DNA of 22,388 nt from a virus: positions 1 to 22,388 of the IMG/VR virus record IMGVR_UViG_3300033993_001478. One strand, written 5' to 3'. A program made the position numbers and the translations under genes. The notes below the pieces were generated by a model that had not been told where the DNA came from, searched no databases, and saw only the letters and a program-made list of their open reading frames with translations. Positions 12,010 through 18,957 of the stretch are shown piece by piece (position 1 is the first letter of the stretch; each line of letters starts with the position of its first letter).

Positions 12010-12134
12010 TGGTTACCCCGCAACGCTCAATTCGAATCAATGAAGAACTATGGCGCAAAGCCAAAGAGAAAGCTGAAAGCGAAGGCAAGAACATAAGCGA
12101 AGTGATTGTTGCTTACTTAAAAGATTATGCCTAG
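12009..12134 (+). CDS. Ribbon-helix-helix DNA-binding protein, 41 aa
   Basis: 41 residues with the Arc/CopG pattern: a short strand (QRSIRINEELW), helix A (RKAKEKAESEG), then KNISEVIVAYLKDY as helix B. Such proteins dimerise, bind operators through the paired strands and often repress their own promoter. No toxin partner is seen next to it. As last gene of the island it may control the palindromic promoter region upstream at about 10800. TAATG-linked to the membrane protein. Confidence 0.75.
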   Translation: MVTPQRSIRINEELWRKAKEKAESEGKNISEVIVAYLKDYA

Positions 12135-12143
12135 TAAAAGGCG

Positions 12144-12181
12144 AAAGAACCCCCAACAGGAACGGCTGTTGGGGGTTCTTT
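12144..12181. terminator. Bidirectional rho-independent terminator
   Basis: Perfect 16-bp inverted repeat (AAAGAACCCCCAACAG and its complement) with a 6-nt loop, between two converging transcripts: the plus-strand island ending at 12134 and the late operon ending at 12203. T-rich stretches follow on each strand (TTTCTT on plus, TTTCGCCTTTTA on minus). It acts on both sides. Confidence 0.88.
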
Positions 12182-12202
12182 CTTGGGGGTGCGGTGAACG
12201 CA

Positions 12203-13063
12203 CTAAATCTGAAAACTTCGAGCAATTCCTTCTTCAAGCGAAATCTTTGGCGTAAACACTTTGAGCATATTAGTTGGCTCGCCAACTCGGAACATTACAC
12301 CAACAGGCTTGGTTTCATCGGTAACAATCGGCACCCGATGCCCGCTAATATCCATCATCATCTCAGCAAGTTCAATAAAACTCACGGGAACGCCTGAACA
12401 AAGGTTCATAACTTGAACATCATTTTGCGCAGCTACTAAACTGCCCTCAACCACATCGTCAATATGAATGAAATCTCGAACCTGTTTGCCGCTGCCCCAA
12501 ATCTTAAACTCTTTTTCTTGGTTCCAACAACGGCTGACAAATGACGGGAAAGGGTAATCTAAATCTTGGTCTTGACCATAGCCACTAAACGGGCGCAAGA
12601 TAGTGACCTTCAAACCCTCGCGCCTTGCGTACATTGCCAACATCTCACCCGATAATTTTGCCCAACCGTAGCTGAAATCGGGGGTGCGGATTTGGCTTAA
12701 ATCAATGTCTTTTTCTTCCAACATAATTGGCATTTCACCTGTCTGTAAGTAAACAGGATAAGCAGCCGATGAAGAATAATAAATGATTCTGTTCGGGCGG
12801 GTTCTAAGCGCCCATTGAAAGAGATCACTATCAATGGCAAGGTCGGTGGCAACTGCCAAGGGATTACCTTCGATGGTGGCTCTGCCGCCGACTACTGCCG
12901 CAAGGTGAATAACAAGGTCAAAGTGTGTGTCATCTTTAGCAAAGAAATCGCGGGCATCAATGCCGTTGGCAATGTCAATTCCCGTTATATCGTGTTGATC
13001 GCCAAAGGCGCGGTGATAAGCGCGACCTACAAAACCCGCGTTGCCGGTAATCAGAATCTTCAT
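12203..13063 (-). CDS. NAD-dependent sugar-nucleotide epimerase/dehydratase
   Basis: 286-residue extended short-chain dehydrogenase. Rossmann motif GNAGFVG (7-13), a Ser cluster YYSSSAAYP (95-103) holding the catalytic Ser/Thr, Y132-x3-K136, and a substrate domain with RDFIHIDDVV typical of NDP-sugar enzymes. It probably acts on a nucleotide sugar such as GDP- or UDP-linked hexose. Last gene of the late operon, following a glycosyltransferase with a 4-nt overlap, so the two likely make and transfer one sugar, perhaps to virion, phage DNA or the host envelope. Confidence 0.9.
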   Translation of the reverse strand: MKILITGNAGFVGRAYHRAFGDQHDITGIDIANGIDARDFFAKDDTHFDLVIHLAAVVGGRATIEGNPLAVATDLAIDSDLFQWALRTRPNRIIYYSSSAAYPVYLQTGEMPIMLEEKDIDLSQIRTPDFSYGWAKLSGEMLAMYARREGLKVTILRPFSGYGQDQDLDYPFPSFVSRCWNQEKEFKIWGSGKQVRDFIHIDDVVEGSLVAAQNDVQVMNLCSGVPVSFIELAEMMMDISGHRVPIVTDETKPVGVMFRVGEPTNMLKVFTPKISLEEGIARSFQI

Positions 13064-13725
13064 CTAAGCGCCTCAAGAAGTTGCTTATACATAAAAGAAT
13101 TGATGAAGTTGTTGAAAGCATCTCTGTCTGCGGTGTAAACCTCAGCGGCATTAACGGTTTTGTAACCTTCATCCATCTCAGCTTTACCAATTAGCGGATG
13201 GCAATGCTCAATAATGATTTCAGGGCAATAGGTAATCTTGCCCAAATCAGTTCCAAGGCGTAGCCAAAAATTGTCAAGATAAAGGTGGCGCATATTAGGC
13301 GGCACCATCCCGCCAAGGGCGGTGACAATATCCGAAGTCATTGCAATCATTGTTGGTAAGCTCTGACCTTGGAAAAGGTCATTGCCGTAGGCAAGGGCAG
13401 GCGCATCTTGAAGTTTGCTGATCAACTTATCATCCCATTTGTGGGTTCGCGGTCTGTGATCATCGCCCATAAAACAAAGGTATTTGTAATGCTCGGCGTA
13501 TTGTTTCGCCACTTCATTCAGCGGGAAAGCCATCCCGCGAGTGGTGTTTTCAATTAAAATGTAATCAATATCGGTGGCATCGTAGCCCGCAAATTCAAGG
13601 TCATCTTTATCAATGACAAATAACAAATCGGCAGTTGCTTGGGTGTCATTAAAGGCATCGCGCAACGCCTGCGCATTATGAGGCCGCCCGCGTGTGGGAA
13701 CTATAACAAGAAGTTTATCCTTCAC
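13060..13725 (-). CDS. GT-A type glycosyltransferase (family 2-like)
   Basis: 221-residue protein with the opening VIVPTRGRP, a strand ILIEN, then CFMGDDHRP (DDH at 88-90 as the metal/nucleotide-sugar site) and an acidic HLYLDNFWLRLG segment, consistent with a GT-A glycosyltransferase. The frame opens further upstream to 13800 but that lies over the DUF6378 gene; GTG 13725 overlaps that gene's end and gives a start at the conserved strand. Acceptor unknown; the pairing with the epimerase suggests a dedicated sugar modification. Confidence 0.8.
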   Translation of the reverse strand: MKDKLLVIVPTRGRPHNAQALRDAFNDTQATADLLFVIDKDDLEFAGYDATDIDYILIENTTRGMAFPLNEVAKQYAEHYKYLCFMGDDHRPRTHKWDDKLISKLQDAPALAYGNDLFQGQSLPTMIAMTSDIVTALGGMVPPNMRHLYLDNFWLRLGTDLGKITYCPEIIIEHCHPLIGKAEMDEGYKTVNAAEVYTADRDAFNNFINSFMYKQLLEALR

Positions 13726-13984
13726 GATGGGCAATCTCGCCTGCAATGGCAAAGTAGGCAGCGCCATCAATAAAGGAATCAAGATGATCAGGTGACTCAA
13801 TCAACCTGGCAACCTTGACCAATGCCAACATAATCGCGGCTTGGGAAGGTGTAATCTCAGATTCAAGATACACCGACCACAAAGCCGCGATTCGTTGATG
13901 ATTTGTTAGCGGATCACCGTAGTTTTTATTTCGATCACCGTGAGTAAGGCGTGAAGCCTCTTTAAGAATATCCCCCCGAAGCAT
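13715..13984 (-). CDS. DUF6378-type phage protein
   Basis: 89-residue helical protein with the pattern ILKEASRLTHGDRNKNYGDP..NHQRIAALWSVYL, then ITPSQAAIMLALVKVARL and DSFIDGAAYFAIAGEIA. This conserved HGDRNxxYGDP...DxxxDxAxYxA block is common in phages and grouped as DUF6378, sometimes linked to MazG-like/all-alpha pyrophosphohydrolase folds. Actual activity is unproven. Confidence 0.8.
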   Translation of the reverse strand: MLRGDILKEASRLTHGDRNKNYGDPLTNHQRIAALWSVYLESEITPSQAAIMLALVKVARLIESPDHLDSFIDGAAYFAIAGEIAHREG

Positions 13985-13987
13985 TGA

Positions 13988-14182
13988 TTACTTAGAACCT
14001 TTGCCGAATTCTGATGCCTTTGGGTCAAGTGCTTTCAATACAGGGCCAGCAACTGCTGCCAAACCTGCGACAAAATAAGTCTTTAGTGGTTGATCAGGGC
14101 TTGCAAGGTATAGGGCAATAATTGATGCCGCAGCAGCTCGCAAATATGTTTTAACAATTGCTTCGAATTGAACCTTGTTCAT
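13988..14182 (-). CDS. Holin-like membrane protein
   Basis: 64 residues with two hydrophobic stretches (AAAASIIALYLA and YFVAGLAAVAGPVL) joined by a short polar loop, then a charged tail (DPKASEFGKGSK). It follows directly on the endolysin (shared bases at 14182). Size, topology and location fit a phage holin opening the membrane for the CHAP endolysin. Confidence 0.78.
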   Translation of the reverse strand: MNKVQFEAIVKTYLRAAAASIIALYLASPDQPLKTYFVAGLAAVAGPVLKALDPKASEFGKGSK

Positions 14183-14682
14183 TATGACTCCTTAAAGGTT
14201 GGCTTGCCGAATCCTACAATGTGAACCGGCAAAGAGGGTTTCAACTTGCCCCGATTCTTCTTCTTATATGCTCGCACCTTTTCGCAAACTTGACCACCAT
14301 TGCGCTGATCGCCTTTTTTGTCGGGTGCGGTGTTGCCTTCAATTGTGGTGACGGTTCCATCAGCATTGACCTTAGTTACAATCCCAATATGTGAAATGCG
14401 GTCAATTCCATCGTGCGGGAAATCAAAGAACACGCAATCGCCAATTTCAGGTGTAGCTGACTCGGCATCTTGCCATTTATTGTTCTTTTGAAAGGCGGTT
14501 GCCCCTGCAAGTGTTGAAACACAATTAGGGATTTTCACGCCTACTTCTTTGAACACCCAATTAACAAAAGCACCGCACCAAGGTTGGTTTGTCTTTTGAT
14601 ACTTAGTTTGATTCTCTTTCGGGCCTTCAATCAGCCCTAATTCAGCCTTGGCTGTTTCTACGATTTGGTTTCTTTGGTTCAT
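14182..14682 (-). CDS. CHAP-domain endolysin
   Basis: 166-residue cysteine amidase/peptidase: C36 in PWCGAFVNWVF, His98 in ISHIGIV, and EGNT (115-118) completing the active site. The N-terminal helix (QIVETAKAELGLIEGP) is typical of CHAP enzymes. No separate cell-wall-binding domain is visible, so it is a single-domain lysin with a basic C-terminus (KKKNRGKLKP). Sits between a membrane protein and the holin-like gene. Confidence 0.9.
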   Translation of the reverse strand: MNQRNQIVETAKAELGLIEGPKENQTKYQKTNQPWCGAFVNWVFKEVGVKIPNCVSTLAGATAFQKNNKWQDAESATPEIGDCVFFDFPHDGIDRISHIGIVTKVNADGTVTTIEGNTAPDKKGDQRNGGQVCEKVRAYKKKNRGKLKPSLPVHIVGFGKPTFKES

Positions 14683-14881
14683 TTGCTGCCCCCGTAATTA
14701 GTATTTTGTAAATTTCCTCAACCTGGCGTTCAAGTCGAACAACTGAATCTTTTAGCGAACTGCCGGAATTCGGTTTCAATTCGCTTAGGTAATGCTTGAC
14801 CATCCAACGCGTTGCGGTAGCAAATGCGCCAATAATGGTGCAGATAGCCACCGCCATTGTTAGATAATCTTGAGCTGTCAT
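14642..14881 (-). CDS. Membrane protein with coiled coil, holin-cassette type
   Basis: 79 residues: one N-terminal hydrophobic helix (AVAICTIIGAFATATRWMV) and a C-terminal heptad-like region (VVRLERQVEEIYKILITGA). This class of single-pass protein lies before the endolysin in many actinophages and may be a second holin or lysis regulator. It overlaps the endolysin start by about 40 nt. Confidence 0.72.
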   Translation of the reverse strand: MTAQDYLTMAVAICTIIGAFATATRWMVKHYLSELKPNSGSSLKDSVVRLERQVEEIYKILITGAANEPKKPNRRNSQG

Positions 14882-15129
14882 TTCGTAATCACCAACACCT
14901 GCATAGTGCCTGTTCCTGATGAAGTAATGCCATAGATAGGTGATTCGTGATTTTGGAGAACTATCTTGTCACCGTTATCCATTTGATACCCTGTTGATGT
15001 GGTTACATCGGCACCGCCAAGATAAGTTGTGTGCTTTGCGTGAAGGTTTACTTGTTCAGCGCCTGCATCTGCTGCGACTAACAATGTTGGTGAGGTTGTC
15101 ACCGTCACTTGAGCTGAATAAATTGGCAT
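14878..15129 (-). CDS. Small beta-rich virion-associated protein
   Basis: 83 residues, Thr/Gly-rich with alternating strands (VTVTTSPTLLVAADAG, VNLHAKHTTYLGG, KIVLQNHESPIYGITSSG, MQVLVITK). Resembles small beta-sandwich decoration or tail-associated proteins found after fibre genes in actinophages. No precise role can be assigned. Confidence 0.65.
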   Translation of the reverse strand: MPIYSAQVTVTTSPTLLVAADAGAEQVNLHAKHTTYLGGADVTTSTGYQMDNGDKIVLQNHESPIYGITSSGTGTMQVLVITK

Positions 15130-15160
15130 TATTCTCCTAGATTATCCCCGAAAGATTTGG

Positions 15161-15388
15161 TTACTTTGTAAGTGCTGCGATTTCTTCGGCTGATAATCCA
15201 AGGGCAGATAACTTCGCCTGCGCCGATGCCTTAGCATCTGCCGCTGCTGCCTCTACCGCTTCGCGTTCAGCTTGGGCAGTTGCAGCGGCGATGGCATCTA
15301 GTTCGCGCTGTTGGATTTCTTCCGCAGTTAGCGGAACCTCGGTGACTTCGCCTGTTGCGCAGTTTACTTCGATCTTGATGTCTGACAT
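15161..15388 (-). CDS. Small Ala/Glu-rich helical protein
   Basis: 75 residues from the ATG at 15388, which has AAGGAG 6 nt upstream. A short start (IEVNCATGEVTEVPLT) precedes a long Ala/Glu/Gln helix (EEIQQRELDAIAAATAQAEREAVEAAAAD). Similar helical proteins after fibre genes act in tail fibre assembly or as adaptors. The longer frame to 15445 is rejected because it overlaps the preceding gene. Confidence 0.65.
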   Translation of the reverse strand: MSDIKIEVNCATGEVTEVPLTAEEIQQRELDAIAAATAQAEREAVEAAAADAKASAQAKLSALGLSAEEIAALTK

Positions 15389-15398
15389 TTGTTGCTCC

Positions 15399-15908
15399 TT
15401 ATGCGTTTGAGATTCCGTAGAGGGTAAAGGTTGAGTATTGGTCAAAGTTGCCGCCTGTTGAAAATGTCAAAGAAGTAATTGCTGCGGTGCTAGACCAAAG
15501 ACCAGCGGTCATTCCTTGATAAATTCCAGTAGCATTATTTTCATTAGCACCTTCAGAACTTATTGATTTGTAATTTGATGAAGCATAATTTGGAATATAA
15601 ACCTCACCATTACCAAAAACGCTTGCTGTTGCACTACTCGCAGGAAGATAAAATAAATGATTGTAACCAAATGCCGCTTCAGTATAGCTAACAGCGCCGC
15701 CACCAGCATCGCCAAGCCATCTTAAAGTGTAGTTAGTTGATAATCCATTTGGCGCAAATACTAATCCAGCGAACGCACCACCAGCAGTTGCTCTTGCCGA
15801 AACTTTAACTAATAAATCAGTATAAGTCGCAGGGATACTTGAAAAAGTAACGGTAGAAACACCACCTGCTCCAACGGTGTTAGAAGCAATCTTTGTGTAT
15901 GTAGGCAT
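15399..15908 (-). CDS. Tail-tip/fibre protein, paralogue A
   Basis: 169 residues. The N-terminal part has VSTVTFSSIPATYTDL and the C-terminal part GLWSSTAAITSLTF and LYGISNA. These segments are shared with the two following proteins. Beta-rich, Ser/Thr/Gly-heavy, no membrane segment. Probably a small receptor-binding or fibre-tip domain. Confidence 0.72.
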   Translation of the reverse strand: MPTYTKIASNTVGAGGVSTVTFSSIPATYTDLLVKVSARATAGGAFAGLVFAPNGLSTNYTLRWLGDAGGGAVSYTEAAFGYNHLFYLPASSATASVFGNGEVYIPNYASSNYKSISSEGANENNATGIYQGMTAGLWSSTAAITSLTFSTGGNFDQYSTFTLYGISNA

Positions 15909-15919
15909 TTAGTTTCCCC

Positions 15920-16429
15920 TTATGCTGCGGCAATGCCGTAGAGATTGAATGTGCTGCCAGTAATCCAGTTGCCACCGATAGCGTTAACTACTACTTGGTT
16001 GATTGCTTCTGGTGTCTTACGCCACAAGCCAACGATTGCACTTGTGCCTACCGCAGCGTTATTAGAGCGACTCAATACTGTTTTGAAAGTAGTGGTGTTG
16101 GCGTAGTTCATAATGGAAACAATTAGATTAGATGCCGCTAATGTGGTTCCTGTAAAAGAGTTTTCATCTAAACGCATTCCAGTTTGAGATGTACGGCGTG
16201 TGCTTGATGCGGTACTACCATCACCAGCAACGGCAGTAATGCTGTAATTGCTAGTTGTATCACCATTAAATTGCATTGAAACATTTATATTTACACTACC
16301 ACCGCCATTTATTACCAAAACTAAATCAGTAAATGTGGCAGGAATGCTTGAGAATGTTACGCTTGATGCGGCGGTTGCAAGTGTAACTGAACCACCTGTA
16401 ATCCGTGTGTATGTGCTACCTGCTGGCAT
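15920..16429 (-). CDS. Tail-tip/fibre protein, paralogue B
   Basis: 169 residues with SSVTFSSIPATFTDL near the N-terminus and GLWRKTPEAINQVVVN then LYGIAAA at the end, i.e. the same framework as its neighbours. The central region differs most, which would fit different receptor or glycan recognition. Inferred to be a virion tip or decoration protein. Confidence 0.72.
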   Translation of the reverse strand: MPAGSTYTRITGGSVTLATAASSVTFSSIPATFTDLVLVINGGGSVNINVSMQFNGDTTSNYSITAVAGDGSTASSTRRTSQTGMRLDENSFTGTTLAASNLIVSIMNYANTTTFKTVLSRSNNAAVGTSAIVGLWRKTPEAINQVVVNAIGGNWITGSTFNLYGIAAA

Positions 16430-16434
16430 TATCG

Positions 16435-16977
16435 TTACCCCTTAATTCCGTATAAAGCCCAATGACTATTTGCTTGAATCGTTCCGGTGTTTGGGCTTAT
16501 GGTGATTGAGTTAATTGCAGTAGTGTTCATCCACAATCCTGAAACAAATTCAACGCCACCTGAACCATTTGAATCTTGACCCGCTAAACCGCGCATAGTT
16601 TTATATTTATCTGTGTTTTGATAATCAAGAATGTCATAAACTCCGCCAGCAAATGTGCTAGTAGCATTTGGGATACCCCAAGAAGCAACGGTATAAATTT
16701 GATTTTGAGATGCTAGACCAGAAACAGAAGCAGAAGAACCATCGGCACTAATTCTGTGTCGCGCATAGTTTGCGCCATTATCACCGTTAAATGTCCAATA
16801 AAGTCCAGCAAGAGATGAACCTCTAGCAAACCAACGAATTTGCAAATGCTTATATGTTGATGGAATTGAACTAAACACAACAGTTGAAGTGGTTGTGTAA
16901 GGTGTTATTGTCGCAATGCTGTCAAAACTTGTTAGTTTGCCCGAAAGACTAGAGGCGATGATTCCTAAGTTTGGCAT
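16435..16977 (-). CDS. Tail-tip/fibre protein, paralogue C
   Basis: 180 residues from ATG 16977, which overlaps the stop of the fibre protein by one base; the longer frame to 17004 is discarded. Contains VVFSSIPSTYKHL, GLWMNTTAINSITI and LYGIKG, matching paralogues A and B. Its middle, with WTFNGDNGANYARHRI, is distinctive. Presumed tail-tip component. Confidence 0.75.
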   Translation of the reverse strand: MPNLGIIASSLSGKLTSFDSIATITPYTTTSTVVFSSIPSTYKHLQIRWFARGSSLAGLYWTFNGDNGANYARHRISADGSSASVSGLASQNQIYTVASWGIPNATSTFAGGVYDILDYQNTDKYKTMRGLAGQDSNGSGGVEFVSGLWMNTTAINSITISPNTGTIQANSHWALYGIKG

Positions 16978-17687
16978 CAGGCAACATCGCCCGTCACTAA
17001 CCAAGTGTCAGTTGCGATTTTGATGCAAGAAGCAACTGAATTGACCACTCGAAGTTTAGGCGCTGCTGAGGTCGCACCTGTTGAAAGAACAGTTGTTGTG
17101 CCTGAAGTTACGGCCTGAATTGTTGGCTGACCTGCGCCCGTAATCCAAGCAACATTTATTTGAGTTCCAACAGGATAGGCAACGCTTGCATTTGTTGGGA
17201 TTGAAAGTGTCTGCGCTGAGGCGTTGTTTGATGTTACCAACTTGCCGTTATCAGCTAGAACAAAAGTGTAAGTTGTTGAAGTGTTGGCATTGATGCTCAA
17301 GTTCAACTTAGGGTCATTGATTGTTGGCGAAGTTAAAGTCTTATTTGTAAGTGTTTGGGCAGTTGTAAGGTCGGCAGTTACACCTGTGTCAATTGAAACT
17401 GTCACCGCGCCCGATGTGCCGCCACCGCTTAAACCTGTTCCTGCTGTCACGCCTGTAATATCGCCAGGGTTTGAAACATCTGCCCAAGCTGCGCCATCGT
17501 AGTATTGGAAAGCGTTTGTGCCTGTTAAGTAAGAGAACATTCCTTCAGAAAGAACACCTGAAAGGGCGGTTGTGCGAGCAGTAGAATCTGCAAACACCAT
17601 AATAACCTGCTCTTGCAAGTAATTATTTACTTGCGCAGCCGTTAAAACATCTCCGGTATTGAATAAACGGTAGCCCGCACCTGCCAT
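16977..17687 (-). CDS. Tail fibre / minor tail protein
   Basis: 236 residues. An N-terminal module (GYRLFNTGDVLTAAQVNNYLQEQVIMVFADSTART, then FQYYDGAAW) is the usual virion-attachment start of actinophage fibres. A Gly/Thr-rich hinge follows (VTAGTGLSGGGTSG), then TLTNKTLTSPTIN and a beta-rich end. This is the repeat-type fibre shaft known from many phages. Confidence 0.8.
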   Translation of the reverse strand: MAGAGYRLFNTGDVLTAAQVNNYLQEQVIMVFADSTARTTALSGVLSEGMFSYLTGTNAFQYYDGAAWADVSNPGDITGVTAGTGLSGGGTSGAVTVSIDTGVTADLTTAQTLTNKTLTSPTINDPKLNLSINANTSTTYTFVLADNGKLVTSNNASAQTLSIPTNASVAYPVGTQINVAWITGAGQPTIQAVTSGTTTVLSTGATSAAPKLRVVNSVASCIKIATDTWLVTGDVA

Positions 17688-17700
17688 TGTTATCTCCTTG

Positions 17701-18957
17701 TTAGTAACTCAGGATGCCTGAGTCAAGTCTGCCTTGTGAAGTTGTGCTGTCTAAAATAAACGCTTGGATTATAGGTTCAGATGTTAGCAAAATTGTGTTC
17801 CAACTTCGCGGTGTTATATCGTGAGCAATACCTTGAACAAATAACTCACGGGTGACGGTTGAACCGCCGGGTACTGATTTAGTGATGTTGATTAGGTCAA
17901 AAATTTCAGAATTAAGAGCTGCGATGATTCGGGTTTCTGCCGCTTCATCGTAAAGGTTCAAAGTCATTGAATCAATGCGCAAAACTGCATCTTTGCGAGC
18001 CGCTAAGAGCATAACCGCCTGATTGTTTGCCTCTGTGTTGGTTTGAACTAGCAAACCATCTCTAACGCCTGAGTGCAAAAAGTAAGTATCAATTGAGGTT
18101 TGGTCAAAAACATTTTGAGCCGCAAGCCCCAAACCTTGAACCGTAACATCATTGACAATCAAGGTGTCATCGTAGGCGAAGTCAATGCCCTGATAAAAAA
18201 TGCCTGTTCCATCATCGGCGTAAACAACAGGTGTTGAATCTGCCTTCTTGCTGACATCTGAACGGGAAAGGTAATTTACGGTTCCCAAAGAATCAAGATA
18301 GAAAGCGCCAAATTCTGATTTTTCAACTAATTGAATTGCCCCAAGCACATCGCGGTTGGCGGTGCCAGGGTCATTTTGAAGTTCTGAATCGCCTGTTGAA
18401 ATCGCCCGTTGGGATTGAGGCCAATCAACTAAATCAAGAAAGTTGGTAATGCGTGAACCCGACAATTGCCCCGCCGATGCGCCTGCTAAGGTGGTAACGC
18501 TGACATTGTTGAAGAATCGGAATCCATCAACGCATTTGAGGGTTACGCTTGAGGTTTCACTCACGCCAACTTTGAAATTTGTGTCATAGCTTTGAATGTA
18601 GCCTGCAAAAAGTGGGTACTGAACGCCCTCATATTCGCCCCAAATGCGGATTTTACGCAATGGAACTAACTTGCCGTAATAAGGCGATGCCGGGTTGCTT
18701 GGGTTATACGCGCCCGTTGTATCTTCAAGAACAACTGTTGCTGAACCCGCTTCAAACTTGTCCAAGATACGGTTTCGACCACGCCGAATTCCAACGCGCA
18801 AAATGGTGCTTGAGATGTCGGCGCTGTCATCGGCATCAGCTAACTGACCCGTACCAAGTTTGCCTTTGATTGCATCACCTAAAGTGAAAGCGGTTGAAAC
18901 AAATGCGGGGCCATTGGTGAAGTCAATGCTCGCCTTGAGCTGTGGTAAACCTGCCAT
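17701..18957 (-). CDS. Minor tail protein (distal tail/hub-like)
   Basis: 418 residues following the tape measure gene directly (shared bases at 18957). The N-terminal half has RRGRNRILDKFEAGSATV and PYYGKLVPLRKIRIW, followed by YPLFAGYIQSY, the pattern of tail hub/minor tail proteins of actinophages that join the tube to the baseplate. It fits a distal-tail or hub component. Confidence 0.85.
   Translation of the reverse strand: MAGLPQLKASIDFTNGPAFVSTAFTLGDAIKGKLGTGQLADADDSADISSTILRVGIRRGRNRILDKFEAGSATVVLEDTTGAYNPSNPASPYYGKLVPLRKIRIWGEYEGVQYPLFAGYIQSYDTNFKVGVSETSSVTLKCVDGFRFFNNVSVTTLAGASAGQLSGSRITNFLDLVDWPQSQRAISTGDSELQNDPGTANRDVLGAIQLVEKSEFGAFYLDSLGTVNYLSRSDVSKKADSTPVVYADDGTGIFYQGIDFAYDDTLIVNDVTVQGLGLAAQNVFDQTSIDTYFLHSGVRDGLLVQTNTEANNQAVMLLAARKDAVLRIDSMTLNLYDEAAETRIIAALNSEIFDLINITKSVPGGSTVTRELFVQGIAHDITPRSWNTILLTSEPIIQAFILDSTTSQGRLDSGILSY

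Noticed and set aside
15399-16977. Diversity-generating retroelement acting on the tail-tip proteins
   Set aside because: No reverse transcriptase, template repeat or accessory gene is present in the window.
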